64,000 nucleotides of DNA from CAZWVI01 sp964637165 (GTDB lineage: Bacteria > Planctomycetota > UBA1135). The stretch is from the NCBI GenBank assembly GCA_964637165.1, contig CAZWVI010000008.1:22595-86594 (forward strand), written 5' to 3'. The translations under genes were made by a program, and so were the position numbers. Below the pieces are notes generated by a model. The model searched no databases. It was given only the letters and a program-made list of their open reading frames with translations, and was not told the DNA's origin. Positions 33,733-42,879 of the stretch are shown piece by piece. Each line of letters starts with the position of its first letter. Position 1 is the first letter of the stretch.

Positions 33733-35193
33733 TCAGTTGATTTCCAAGTGCACGGTCAAGTTGTGGCGCTCACCAAATAAAGTCATTACGTTACGTTTGA
33801 TTGTTAGCTGCTGATTGGAGTCTAGTAGGTAAACACCGTGGATTCCAGCCTGGAATTCATTTACTTGCTCGATATTAACTTTTTGCGCAGGCAATACGAC
33901 TTGACCTAAAACTATCAACTCCGACCCCATGAAAATAGTTTTGCTTTCGCCCAAGCTACATTCACTCATATCCAAATCCAGTTTAACTTGTCCAGAATCT
34001 AGCAACTCAATACTCGCCAGCAGTCCGGAAAAACAATCACTCATCAGCGGGTCGGCAATTCGCGAGGAACAAGCAATTTCAACGTCCCAATCGGTTAAGG
34101 CTTGGGAACTAACCCCATCGGCGAGTTTTAGCGGGTGTTGCGCACTTAAGTAGCCATTTACTTGGTACAGAACATCTTCATCAGTTTCACTGCCAATCGA
34201 AATAGTTAATTCACATTCGCGACTAGTATTGGCTGCAACAATTTCTTCAACTGCACTAACCATCGCCTCGCCAGCTGAATTACCGCGAAAGACTAACCAC
34301 CCGAACTCACTAACACCCAATCGCGCAAAGTTAATTCCATTAATGAATTTTTTGTAATCACCAGTAGTCATCGAGCTTGCATCAACTACTGAGGCACCTT
34401 CACTGTTTGGTGCGGTCATGCCAATTGCTGGCACTGCCCCATCAACTGTCAATTCAATATTTAGCTCAGAATCACCAAAACCCGGAATGTGCATACTTAC
34501 CGGCACTCCTGGAGTCACCGCCATAGTATTTGAAAATTCGACAATCGCTCTTTGCAAGTGATCTAATCCAGACATATCCGCAGAACCAGTTTCTATCGGT
34601 GAGGCCCCAAGACTAGTGGTATGGCATAAAGCCATTTCCATTTGCCAACCCTGACCGGGGTTTGGTAACAATCGTATTGCCAAGCTCATACCATCAAAAG
34701 CCGAACAAACATAGGGATCGGCAATCGAAACTCCTTGGGCAATTTCAACATCAAAAGATTTCAGTAAAGATCGCTCGGCACCCTCAAAAAAATTCACTAA
34801 TGGTCCTACTTGTACCGGCTCAGATCCAGCCAAGAACAACTCGCCATTACTGGCATCATAAATTTTATAAGACAAACTAACTGCTGCTGGTGAAACCAAC
34901 TCTGCCCAGCTCTCCAGACTGCCGCCACCTAAAGAAGAAGTTTTTGCAAGCAAGCGCACCAAATCTTCCTGTGCTTCAAGACCACCGAGTGGCGCGACTT
35001 CCTCCATCTCAGGATCGTAATTAAATGACGGGCGCAACATCAACCATGCGTCCTCATCTTTCCAGCGCTGTTCAAGCCCTTGGTCACGGTGCTGATAGCC
35101 ATCCACCACCTTACTTGGGTGTGGGCCGGCTACAGTTTGGCCATTGAGAGTGGTGCAAAGCAGGAAAGTGCTTACGATAACGATGTTCTTCAT
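33733..35193 (-). CDS. Exported protein with an internal duplication, function unknown
   Basis: A 486-residue protein with a signal peptide (MKNIVIVSTFLLCTTLNGQ). It is rich in beta strands and Ser/Glu. Two segments repeat: SFDVEIAQGVSIADPYVCSA (near residue 140) and DWDVEIACSSRIADPLMSDC (near residue 370), both followed by a strand pair ending in LCHTTSLG or SECSLGES. This suggests two related domains, each with a conserved Cys pair. I do not recognise the family. TATAAT at 35223-35228 on the minus strand, 29 bases before the ATG, is a clear -10 box. Confidence 0.65.
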   Translation of the reverse strand: MKNIVIVSTFLLCTTLNGQTVAGPHPSKVVDGYQHRDQGLEQRWKDEDAWLMLRPSFNYDPEMEEVAPLGGLEAQEDLVRLLAKTSSLGGGSLESWAELVSPAAVSLSYKIYDASNGELFLAGSEPVQVGPLVNFFEGAERSLLKSFDVEIAQGVSIADPYVCSAFDGMSLAIRLLPNPGQGWQMEMALCHTTSLGASPIETGSADMSGLDHLQRAIVEFSNTMAVTPGVPVSMHIPGFGDSELNIELTVDGAVPAIGMTAPNSEGASVVDASSMTTGDYKKFINGINFARLGVSEFGWLVFRGNSAGEAMVSAVEEIVAANTSRECELTISIGSETDEDVLYQVNGYLSAQHPLKLADGVSSQALTDWDVEIACSSRIADPLMSDCFSGLLASIELLDSGQVKLDLDMSECSLGESKTIFMGSELIVLGQVVLPAQKVNIEQVNEFQAGIHGVYLLDSNQQLTIKRNVMTLFGERHNLTVHLEIN

Positions 35194-35222
35194 GTGTTTT
35201 TGGAAGAATTAGGATTCCCAAG

Positions 35223-35228
35223 ATTATA
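35223..35228 (-). promoter_or_regulatory. -10 box (TATAAT) of the duplicated secreted protein
   Basis: Perfect TATAAT on the minus strand, giving a leader of about 22 nt. No clear -35. Confidence 0.5.
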
Positions 35229-35331
35229 CATGATAATCCCATATAGCCTTCAGGAAACCCAAAAAACCGCCGACAAAGAGATGAAGCGGGCCCGAGTTGT
35301 CTGCCGACACTCCTCTAAACAATTCTTGCCG

Positions 35332-36309
35332 ATGAACATCCTGATTGCTGAAGACAACGCGGTTACCTGCCGCCTCCTAACCCGCGCCCTTGAGTCGTGG
35401 GGCCACACCGTTTTCGCCGCTGGAGATGGCACTCAAGCATGGAATATTTATCAACAACAATCAATCAGTTTAGTGCTTAGTGATTGGATGATGCCCGGAA
35501 TTGACGGCCTCGAATTGTGTCGCCGTATACGCGCATCCAACTTACATTCAAGTAACCCCTCCTATATCATTCTGCTTACTGCTCAAGATTCGGTTGAATC
35601 TTTAGCCGCTGGTTTTGCCGCGGGCGCCGACGACTACATTGCCAAACCATTTGACAATGCTGAACTACAAGCGCGCGTCCACGCTGGCATGCGCATCATC
35701 GCACTCCAAAAAGAATTAATCGATGCTCGCGAACAAGTCGAGCACATGGCACTTACCGACTCGCTAACAAATATTTTTAACCGTCGAGCTTTGGTCGATG
35801 CACTGCGCCGCGACGAAGACCGCATGCGGCGTGACAACCGGTCAATCGGAATTGTGCTGGCCGATGTTGATCGCTTCAAGCAAGTCAACGATACTTGGGG
35901 CCATGAATCGGGCGACCGCATTCTGGAATTAGTTGCCAAGTGCATGCAAGCAAGTGTTCGCACTGGCGACTATGTTGGTCGCTGGGGTGGCGAAGAATTT
36001 TTATTGGTACTACCTGGCGCCGACATCATTCAAAGTGCTGAGGTTGCCGAACGTTGTCGCACTTTAATCGAAGCTCAAACAATCGGTCTGGAAAACGGTG
36101 CCTCATTAAGCGTCACCAGCTCCTTTGGAGTAGCCGCAACCGAAGGTGTTAATCGCTGCGACATCATGGACTTAGTCCAACAAGCCGACAAAGCAATGTA
36201 TTGGGCGAAAGATGCCGGGCGCAACCGAGTGAAAATACACGTCGGCAGTGCTGGCCCGGGCAGTTCTTCCGGATCATCTGGTTCCGTCGATGGCGACCAA
36301 GCCGCTTAG
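35332..36309 (+). CDS. Response regulator-diguanylate cyclase (PleD/WspR type)
   Basis: A 325-residue two-domain protein. The receiver (residues 1-120) has the acidic pair E7-D8, the phosphoacceptor D51 in LVLSDWMMPGIDG, and the late Lys in ADDYIAKPFDNAEL. The GGDEF domain (about 160-310) begins LTDSLTNIFNRRAL and has the active loop GGEEF at residue 219. RTGD five residues before it is the RxxD inhibitory I-site. It is therefore probably an active diguanylate cyclase making c-di-GMP, activated by phosphorylation and limited by product binding. I choose ATG 35332 so that the receiver starts MNILIAEDN; earlier ATGs overlap the divergent gene. Its histidine kinase is not in the window. Confidence 0.9.
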   Translation: MNILIAEDNAVTCRLLTRALESWGHTVFAAGDGTQAWNIYQQQSISLVLSDWMMPGIDGLELCRRIRASNLHSSNPSYIILLTAQDSVESLAAGFAAGADDYIAKPFDNAELQARVHAGMRIIALQKELIDAREQVEHMALTDSLTNIFNRRALVDALRRDEDRMRRDNRSIGIVLADVDRFKQVNDTWGHESGDRILELVAKCMQASVRTGDYVGRWGGEEFLLVLPGADIIQSAEVAERCRTLIEAQTIGLENGASLSVTSSFGVAATEGVNRCDIMDLVQQADKAMYWAKDAGRNRVKIHVGSAGPGSSSGSSGSVDGDQAA

Positions 36310-36354
36310 TTAGCGAACGGATATAAAACCAATTGACTAGCGGCAAACCGCATC

Positions 36355-37128
36355 TTATTGGCGTTGGTTTTGTCTCAGGAGCATGAAGGCGGCAAAGAGT
36401 AGAAAGCTAGCAAAGATCAGTTGTAAGCTTTGCTGGGCAACCACTTGATCACGTAGCCAAACAGCGACAACTGCGCAGATTGTTGAACTAGGGATAAGAA
36501 CTATCGCTGTTTCAAAATCTAAGCGCTGTTGAGTGCGGGCAATTAGTGCGCCACCAATAGCAGTCGGTACCATCGCGGCCAATGAGGTGGCAGCCGCTGC
36601 CGCGAAACTGAATCCGCCAACCACTAGCAGTAGGCCAGGAACAACAATTACTCCCCCGCCGACTCCGAATAAGCTTGAAGTTATCCCGGCGATGAAACCA
36701 AGCCCAAGTGCTGCTCCTAACATTTGCCTTAAACTTAAATGCAAGTCGCTGAAGTGATTTAAATCGCCACCAACAAATCCAAAATTACGCAGAGCAATAT
36801 AGATTAAAAAAATCACGAAGATATAACGCAAATTGTGCGAGGATATTTTCTGCACAATGGCGGCGCCAACTGGTGCGCCAACTTGTCCCCCGAGTGCCAC
36901 CATCAAAGCTAACAACCAAGAGGTTTGTCCAGGGCCGGTAAAGATGCCAGCAATTACTGCAACGAAGGCCACGGGCGCGACCACCCATAATGCGGTTCCA
37001 AATGCCCGACCAGGGCTAAAGCCGGCCAACATCAAGGCAGGCCCAACCACCAAACCACCACCGATTCCGAGCAAACCAGAAAGCAATCCGGCCACGCTTC
37101 CAAGTAATACGGCGGCTAATTTATTCAC
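36355..37128 (-). CDS. TSUP/TauE-SafE family membrane transporter
   Basis: A 257-residue protein with about eight membrane helices in two inverted halves. LLGSVAGLLSGLLGIGGGLV (N half) and GFIAGITSSLFGVGGGVIV (C half) are the paired GIGGG/GVGGG motifs typical of TSUP proteins. The family exports or imports sulfite, sulfoacetate or other organosulfur anions. The gene overlaps hldE by ATGA and closes the envelope operon; no sulfur gene is adjacent, so the substrate is not predictable. Confidence 0.85.
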   Translation of the reverse strand: MNKLAAVLLGSVAGLLSGLLGIGGGLVVGPALMLAGFSPGRAFGTALWVVAPVAFVAVIAGIFTGPGQTSWLLALMVALGGQVGAPVGAAIVQKISSHNLRYIFVIFLIYIALRNFGFVGGDLNHFSDLHLSLRQMLGAALGLGFIAGITSSLFGVGGGVIVVPGLLLVVGGFSFAAAAATSLAAMVPTAIGGALIARTQQRLDFETAIVLIPSSTICAVVAVWLRDQVVAQQSLQLIFASFLLFAAFMLLRQNQRQ

Positions 37129-38579
37129 TTACCACGAATGCGGTCAGCAATGCCAGTGGTGCTGCGACCCGGCAACAAATCGACCAATACGACTTTGCCA
37201 CCATTGGCCTCGACGAAGTCGGCCCCGACTACACCTTTATCTTTCCAATCGGCACCCTTAACTAGAACATCAGGGCACACCGCTTTAATAAGTTCTTCTG
37301 GTGTATCACTTGAAAATGGCACCACCAAATCAACGCATTGCAAAGCCGCCAGCACTTCGCAACGATCATCCAAAATATTGAATGGACGTTCCTCCCCTTT
37401 TAGTCGGCGAATTGAATCGTCACTGTTAACGCCAATCACGAGCGCGTCGCCCATGCGGCGAGCTTCTTGCAAATAGCGCACGTGACCGGCATGCAAAATG
37501 TCGAAACAACCATTCGTGAAAACCACCCGCATACCTTCACGTCGCAAACTTGCTAAGGCTGCTTGCAATGCTTGACTGTCGTTGTTATCAACAATTTTAT
37601 GGGCTGGGGTTGCGGCAGAAAGGTGATGCAATAGTTCTTCGCGACCAACGGCGGCAGTGCCAACTTTGGCAACTGCTAAACCAGCCGCGGCATTGGCCAA
37701 ACGCACCGAACTTTCCCAATCTAGTTTTCCGCCGAGCGCCAATGCCAAAGTTGCAATGACGGTATCACCAGCGCCGGTCACGTCGTAAACCTGACGTGCG
37801 GCAGTTGGCAAATGCAGTGGCTCAGCATCGTTGCGCAATAAGAACATCCCCTGGGGACCAAGCGTAATCAACAATGACTTTAGCCCCGAATCAGCCAATA
37901 GACTTGGCCCGAACTCTGCTAATTGCTCTAAATCCGCAAAACATTGCCCACTAGCAAGTTCGGCTTCAGCACGGTTGGGAGTGGCCACCGAAGCGCCTTG
38001 GTAGCGCGACAAATCGCGATGCTTAGGGTCAACCAAACTTGGAACTTGACGTTCTTCAGCCAACTTCACCACCGCCTCGATAACCCGCGGCCCGAGCACC
38101 CCCTTTCCGTAGTCGGAAAGTATTACGGCATCCCATTCAGTCGCCTGCAACTGTTCCAGCAACTTCGCCTCCTCTTGCTCACTCAACGCCTGAGCATCTT
38201 CGCGGTCCACGCGCAACATTTGTTGACTACGTGCCATCACCCGGATTTTTTGGGTGGTGGGACGCGACTCACTGCGTTGAACTCCGCCACAATCGCCAAG
38301 TTGTTTAAGGCGATTCAACATTTCATCACCCGACTGATCACTGCCACAAATACCAAAGCAGGAAACTGTTGCTCCCATTTCGCACAGGTTGGCAGCCACA
38401 TTGCCGGCACCACCCAAACGATAATCTTCGCGTTCAGTGTGTACCACCGGCACCGGCGCTTCAGGCGACACGCGGTTGGCCTCGCCCCACACGTAATGGT
38501 CTAGCATGAAATCGCCAACTACCGCAACCCGTGGATTGCCAAGTTCGCGCAGACAACTAATTAATTCACGGTCGTTCAT
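37125..38579 (-). CDS. hldE: Bifunctional heptose kinase/adenylyltransferase HldE
   Basis: A 484-residue fusion. Residues 1-325 are a ribokinase-fold kinase: VVGDFMLDHYVWGEANRVSP, RLGGAGNVAANLCEMGATV, LSDYGKGVL and VYDVTGAGDTVIATLALA (the catalytic DTGAGD-type loop). Residues 345-484 are a nucleotidyltransferase with FTNGCFDILHAGHVRYL (HxGH motif) and VNSDDSIRRLKGEERPFN. HldE phosphorylates D-glycero-D-manno-heptose 7-phosphate at C1 and then adenylates the heptose 1-phosphate, making the LPS core heptose precursor. Its presence indicates heptose-containing LPS. Located after the DHS-like gene and before the TSUP gene. Confidence 0.95.
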   Translation of the reverse strand: MNDRELISCLRELGNPRVAVVGDFMLDHYVWGEANRVSPEAPVPVVHTEREDYRLGGAGNVAANLCEMGATVSCFGICGSDQSGDEMLNRLKQLGDCGGVQRSESRPTTQKIRVMARSQQMLRVDREDAQALSEQEEAKLLEQLQATEWDAVILSDYGKGVLGPRVIEAVVKLAEERQVPSLVDPKHRDLSRYQGASVATPNRAEAELASGQCFADLEQLAEFGPSLLADSGLKSLLITLGPQGMFLLRNDAEPLHLPTAARQVYDVTGAGDTVIATLALALGGKLDWESSVRLANAAAGLAVAKVGTAAVGREELLHHLSAATPAHKIVDNNDSQALQAALASLRREGMRVVFTNGCFDILHAGHVRYLQEARRMGDALVIGVNSDDSIRRLKGEERPFNILDDRCEVLAALQCVDLVVPFSSDTPEELIKAVCPDVLVKGADWKDKGVVGADFVEANGGKVVLVDLLPGRSTTGIADRIRGK

Positions 38580-38581
38580 GA

Positions 38582-39502
38582 TTATGCTTGGGCGAGGTGA
38601 TGACGTACTGCTTGATGCAGAAGTGGAACCAACAATTCGTGTTGGCCAATTAGATAAAGCCCCTCGCCGGGAGGACGATTGACAACGTTTTGAGTTGGCC
38701 GGTAATGACGAATCATGTCAAGTACAGCGGTTGTCATGCCAGACAAATCAATGCCGGCGTTGGTCGCCAGTGCCACTCCTTTAAGAAATGCCTCCGGCAT
38801 GATTACCGCCGAGCCGAGGTTAATCCACACCCCATCAGTCAAGGTCGCGATGAATCGGCAAATTGCTTGGAAGTCCCGCATACTGGCACTGCCGAGAGCG
38901 CCGGCGTCGATATTGGGGTGGATATGTATGGTGTCAGTGCCGATTGCCACCAACACGCTAACCGGCTTATCCATGGCCGCGGCTTGGGCTAAAAGTGAAT
39001 ATTTTTTGTACGGGAAATCACCACGCAAGATTTCTTGACCAAGCGCCTCGCCAAGCCCGATGTTTTCAGCTTGAGCAACTGCCAACGCACTCTCCCAAAC
39101 ATCAACTGTTTCAGAAGTCATTCCAAATCGCCCATCATCTAAAGCAGCTGAAACGTCTTCGGAAGTTTGCCCAGCCAAAGCCAATTCAATATCGTGAATT
39201 GCGCCGGCACCATGGGTGCACAAAAAATGCAAAGCGTCGCGCTCCATTAAATCAATTAAATGGTTTTGCACACCGACCTTTACTACGTGGGCACCATAAG
39301 CCATGCCAATTTGATTTCCAGACACGGCACTAGTCGCCCAGCGTGAAGCCAACTTGCGAAAATCGTTACCGGCGTAAATATCTGGTAACGAATCAAGAAA
39401 GTTTTCAAAGCCGGCTAGGGGCTCGGCGGCGTGGCCCAAGCGGTCGGTCGAAACCAAACTTGGTCGGCCATGTAAGGAATTTGTTTTAGGAGCGTCACTC
39501 AT
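38582..39502 (-). CDS. Deoxyhypusine-synthase-like protein in the LPS operon
   Basis: A 306-residue protein. ATG 39502 overlaps the acyltransferase stop as ATGA; a longer start at 39556 is less likely. FLCTHGAGAIHDIELALAGQ, GTDTIHIHPNIDAGALGSAS and AVIMPEAFLKGVALA follow the deoxyhypusine synthase fold, which binds NAD. The enzyme's Lys that attacks NAD-linked substrate sits in a WGK context in real DHS; here the matching region reads SMRDFQAICRF with no Lys. Bacteria lack eIF5A, so it is probably not DHS. Related genes occur near hldE elsewhere (as I recall, the GSU2085 family). A role in LPS sugar or nucleotide chemistry is a guess from context. Confidence 0.62.
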   Translation of the reverse strand: MSDAPKTNSLHGRPSLVSTDRLGHAAEPLAGFENFLDSLPDIYAGNDFRKLASRWATSAVSGNQIGMAYGAHVVKVGVQNHLIDLMERDALHFLCTHGAGAIHDIELALAGQTSEDVSAALDDGRFGMTSETVDVWESALAVAQAENIGLGEALGQEILRGDFPYKKYSLLAQAAAMDKPVSVLVAIGTDTIHIHPNIDAGALGSASMRDFQAICRFIATLTDGVWINLGSAVIMPEAFLKGVALATNAGIDLSGMTTAVLDMIRHYRPTQNVVNRPPGEGLYLIGQHELLVPLLHQAVRHHLAQA

Positions 39503-40458
39503 GACTTGTTTTTCTGTTGGTCGCGCGGTCGCGTGCGGTAGCGGTCGTGAATCCACAAATACTGTTCGGGGTATTGGCGAATTAAATCTTCCATGGCCGC
39601 GTGGAAGCTACTGGTCATTTCAATCAAGCGTTCTTCACTGGCACGCTCGACTTGACCCTCACTTAACAGACGACATCCAAAGCGGTAGGGTTTAGAACCG
39701 TCTTGACGCGCGCACCAAGATAACATCACCGGTGCTCCGGTTTTGCTAGCCAATGCCGCTGGAGTGCGCTCGGTGGCTGCTAAACGTCCAAACCATGGCA
39801 CGAAGATGGGTTTTTTATGGGCATTCTGATCAAAGGTCAAGACTACCGATTGATTGTTTTTCAAGCGTGTCAACATCCGTTTAAGTGCGCCTTCACGCGG
39901 CAAGACTTCGCCCTTAATGCGATTACGCACCGCCAATAATTTCTCGGCGATATACCAGTTAGATGGTCGCCGCATAATTGTGGCCGGGTCAAAACCCAGA
40001 TTTGCAATCGCCGTAGTGGTCATTTCAATTGCACCTAAGTGTGCTTGCAAAAATAGAATTCCACGACCGTTATACTTTTCTAAAAGTTCAAGAGTACCCG
40101 GCTCGAATTCACAGCGTTGATTAAGGGTCGACAAATCTCGTCGCGGCCACAACACCATCGCTTCGCCTCCAGAGCAACCCAAATGACCGCATGACTCTTT
40201 CAAAATGAAGTCGCGACTCTGCGAATCTATTTGCGCAAAAGCTTGTTGAATGTGTGCGCGCCCGATAGCTCGACGCTTTGGAGAGTAGTAGGCTAACTTC
40301 CCAAGGTGGCGTGACAAGCCGTAAACCACTTGTTCAGGCAGGTACCCCAATAATTTAAACAATCCGCGCTGCGGTAAAGAAAGCAACAATGGAACTATTC
40401 CTGGTTGATGTTTAAAGCGTCGCCGATAATTTCGCCACCAAGAACGTTTACGTTTCAT
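39499..40458 (-). CDS. LpxL/HtrB-like lipid A acyltransferase
   Basis: A 319-residue membrane-anchored acyltransferase. LFLQAHLGAIEMTTTAI contains the catalytic HxxxxE (H-L-G-A-I-E), RRPSNWYIAEKLLAVRNR is the second conserved block, and PIFVPWFGRLAATERTPAAL the third. LpxL family enzymes add laurate or a similar acyl chain to Kdo2-lipid IVA. One family member is seen here, so acyl specificity cannot be called. Coupled by ATGA to lpxK upstream and to the DHS-like gene downstream. Confidence 0.87.
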   Translation of the reverse strand: MKRKRSWWRNYRRRFKHQPGIVPLLLSLPQRGLFKLLGYLPEQVVYGLSRHLGKLAYYSPKRRAIGRAHIQQAFAQIDSQSRDFILKESCGHLGCSGGEAMVLWPRRDLSTLNQRCEFEPGTLELLEKYNGRGILFLQAHLGAIEMTTTAIANLGFDPATIMRRPSNWYIAEKLLAVRNRIKGEVLPREGALKRMLTRLKNNQSVVLTFDQNAHKKPIFVPWFGRLAATERTPAALASKTGAPVMLSWCARQDGSKPYRFGCRLLSEGQVERASEERLIEMTSSFHAAMEDLIRQYPEQYLWIHDRYRTRPRDQQKNKS

Positions 40459-41501
40459 CGTGCACTATTCTCCTGATGAGCTTGCCACAAAGGCTCAATT
40501 CGCGCCGCACGAATCGGCAACAACAATTGCTCTAAGGCGGCCTCCCAAGCTCTTTCTCCGGCACTAAATTGCCAATCGACTTTCACGCTAAACATATTAT
40601 CAAGTGCCCGACCTTGCAGCTTCACCGCATCCTTTTCGGTTACCAAGACTAGCTTATGGTCCTGACATCGTTGGATATCACTATCTGACCACGGGCTGTG
40701 ATCGGCCAAGAAATTACTTCCGCAAACTTTAACGCCCGCGTTTTCGCACAAGCTTATAAAGGAATTGGGATTACCAATACCACAACTCACGAAGGCGCAA
40801 GCTCCATTTAAGTCAGCATTGGCAAATTCCTGGCGATTATTAATATTGACGACTCGGCTTATTGCCACATCGCCTTCAATTTGAGGCACCTCTGCTAAGC
40901 CGCTCCGAAGCGACTTGACTTTTTGCCAAATCTCGGCAAGCTTTAATTGCGAGACCAAACTGGCGCGCGACACAATCACTAAATCCGCACGACGCAGTGC
41001 GCTAAGTGGTTCGCGAAATAAACCACTTGGGAAACAATGTCCAAAAGGGCGGGTTGCATCCAACAAAACCACGTCAAGGTCGCGTTGCACTCGCAAGTGT
41101 TGAAAGCCATCATCGAGCACAATCACTTGTGGCGAGGACTTAAAGGAAGTTAGGCCGGTGACGCGGTCGGGGTTTTCAACTAACTCGACCTGTGGCAAGC
41201 GTTGTTCCAATATGCGCCCTTCATCACCGCCGTAACCACGTGATAAAACGCCCACCCGCAACTGTTCCTGTTGCATGCGTTGCACACAATCAAATAGCAA
41301 GGGTGTTTTACCGGTCCCACCGGCGCGAATATTGCCAATACTTAAACAGGGCATCGACGGGCGTACTGATTTAAATGTTCCGCGCTTAAAAAGCCAGACG
41401 CGCAGACGAGTTAGCGTGGCAAAAATCCAGGCAACTGGAAGTACACAGATAGCAAGAGGCTTTAGCAAGAGTTCTCCCAAGCCTACTTGGGTTCCCACCA
41501 C
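40455..41501 (-). CDS. lpxK: Tetraacyldisaccharide 4'-kinase LpxK
   Basis: A 348-residue lipid A kinase. An N-terminal membrane segment (LAICVLPVAWIFATLTRL) is followed by SIGNIRAGGTGKTPLLFDCV, the Walker A loop diagnostic for LpxK, then GVLSRGYGG and VIVLDDGFQHLRVQRDLDVV, which holds the catalytic Asp. It phosphorylates the 4' position of lipid A disaccharide at the inner membrane. Start ATG or GTG near 41501, overlapping the end of the sulfatase-like gene by 19 bp. Confidence 0.94.
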   Translation of the reverse strand: MVGTQVGLGELLLKPLAICVLPVAWIFATLTRLRVWLFKRGTFKSVRPSMPCLSIGNIRAGGTGKTPLLFDCVQRMQQEQLRVGVLSRGYGGDEGRILEQRLPQVELVENPDRVTGLTSFKSSPQVIVLDDGFQHLRVQRDLDVVLLDATRPFGHCFPSGLFREPLSALRRADLVIVSRASLVSQLKLAEIWQKVKSLRSGLAEVPQIEGDVAISRVVNINNRQEFANADLNGACAFVSCGIGNPNSFISLCENAGVKVCGSNFLADHSPWSDSDIQRCQDHKLVLVTEKDAVKLQGRALDNMFSVKVDWQFSAGERAWEAALEQLLLPIRAARIEPLWQAHQENSAR

Positions 41502-42871
41502 TTACTATTCTCTAAATGCCAACGAAAGTCATTGAGCATCTCCTCAAACTTTGGATTAGAGACTTGGTTGAGCTGCTCAGCCGGGTCATCATTAAGGAAA
41601 AACAATGACTCCTGGCCACTTTCTAAGTCAAAAATGTAACGTGCTTCATTTGCTACTAGACCGCGTTTATGCACACGCTTTTCAACATGCTCGGCACGCA
41701 CTGGAATGAAGTCGACCTCAGTTTGGATTACGATTGGTTCAGCATATCCAAGCGGTTCTAGCTCGACCTGGTAGTCACCAAAACAAGACGCACGAAAGCC
41801 ATCTCCATGTAAGACCTTGGCGAAGCTCAGCAAGTCATCTTGCGCAACACCAGCCAAATCCAAAATCGAACCGGCCACTTGCGATTGCGAAACTAGATAA
41901 TCAACTTTGTTGCCACCATGGGCACCATTTGGCAAACGGACAACTAGCGGCAAGTTGGTTTGTTCAAAATGCAAAGTGCGGGTATGACCAATGTAACCGC
42001 GTTCGGCTAATTCTTCGCCATGGTCAGCGGTGAACACCACCAAGGTGTTCTCCCAATCGGGACGAGTTTTTAAGTAACTTATTACCTTTGCAAAAGCATT
42101 ATCGACCGCGCGAATTTCTTCGTCGTATAAATTCGCTAACTGCGCGCGGTCGGCCGCGTTTGCCTGCGGTCCATTGGCGCGCAACTCGTCATTTGAAAGA
42201 CCACCCTTCACCCAGCCCTGATAATCAGGATTTGTGAAATCAATATCGCCATGGTCTTCATAACTTGAATGCGGATCAAAAAAGTGCAAGTACAAAAACC
42301 ACGAGTCCTCACCAGATTGTTTTCCAAGCCAATCCAATCCGCGCGTCGCGACCAAGTCGGCAGTGGAACCACGATGCGGATCGCTTTGGGCAGCTGCTTC
42401 ATCATTCCAACTTTGAAAGCCGCGATTAAAACCGAGCATACGGCGATTTTGCAACAGGAAATTAGATTGGACTGCGGCCGTTTTCCAACCAGCTGCTTGG
42501 AAGCGTTCAGCCAAACTTGTGGAAGAACTAAAACGACTGTGCTCCCCCATCATGCGCATCACCCCATGTTCAGCCGGGGTTTTACCACTAAATAAAGTTG
42601 CCATGCTTGGCATCGTCCAAGAGCTAACACCAATTAAGCCATCGAATCGAATGCCTTGTTCACGCGTAAATGCATCCAAAAATGGCGTGGTTGGATTTTT
42701 TTTGTAGCCGTAAATACCTAAGTGATCCTCACGCAAAGTATCAACTACCACCAACAACACATTCGCTGGTTTTGCCGGCCATTCACAACTGCCTTGCGCA
42801 TCACCTTGCCCCACTGACTGCTGACCGCAAGCAGCGATGGCCAAGACTAGAACAATGCAGGCAAATCGCAT
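41483..42871 (-). CDS. Sulfatase-fold lipoprotein (alkaline phosphatase superfamily)
   Basis: A 462-residue lipoprotein with lipobox AIAAC (Cys 15 from the ATG at 42871). NVLLVVVDTLREDHLGIYGY, NPTTPFLDAF, DPHSSYEDHGDID and LVVFTADHGEEL are the metal-binding blocks of the sulfatase and phosphatase superfamily. The nucleophile region reads GVSSWTMPSMATLFSG: no CxPSR, so no formylglycine sulfatase, and a Thr or Ser nucleophile is likely. Such enzymes include phosphoethanolamine or phosphoglycerol transferases, which fits the following lipid A genes. An alternative start at 42898 would overlap tryptophanase. Confidence 0.78.
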   Translation of the reverse strand: MRFACIVLVLAIAACGQQSVGQGDAQGSCEWPAKPANVLLVVVDTLREDHLGIYGYKKNPTTPFLDAFTREQGIRFDGLIGVSSWTMPSMATLFSGKTPAEHGVMRMMGEHSRFSSSTSLAERFQAAGWKTAAVQSNFLLQNRRMLGFNRGFQSWNDEAAAQSDPHRGSTADLVATRGLDWLGKQSGEDSWFLYLHFFDPHSSYEDHGDIDFTNPDYQGWVKGGLSNDELRANGPQANAADRAQLANLYDEEIRAVDNAFAKVISYLKTRPDWENTLVVFTADHGEELAERGYIGHTRTLHFEQTNLPLVVRLPNGAHGGNKVDYLVSQSQVAGSILDLAGVAQDDLLSFAKVLHGDGFRASCFGDYQVELEPLGYAEPIVIQTEVDFIPVRAEHVEKRVHKRGLVANEARYIFDLESGQESLFFLNDDPAEQLNQVSNPKFEEMLNDFRWHLENSKWWEPK

Positions 42872-42879
42872 CAGTACTT

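Noticed and set aside
37944..38504. A 186-codon open frame antisense to hldE
   Set aside because: HldE is unambiguous on the other strand, and the antisense peptide is low-information.
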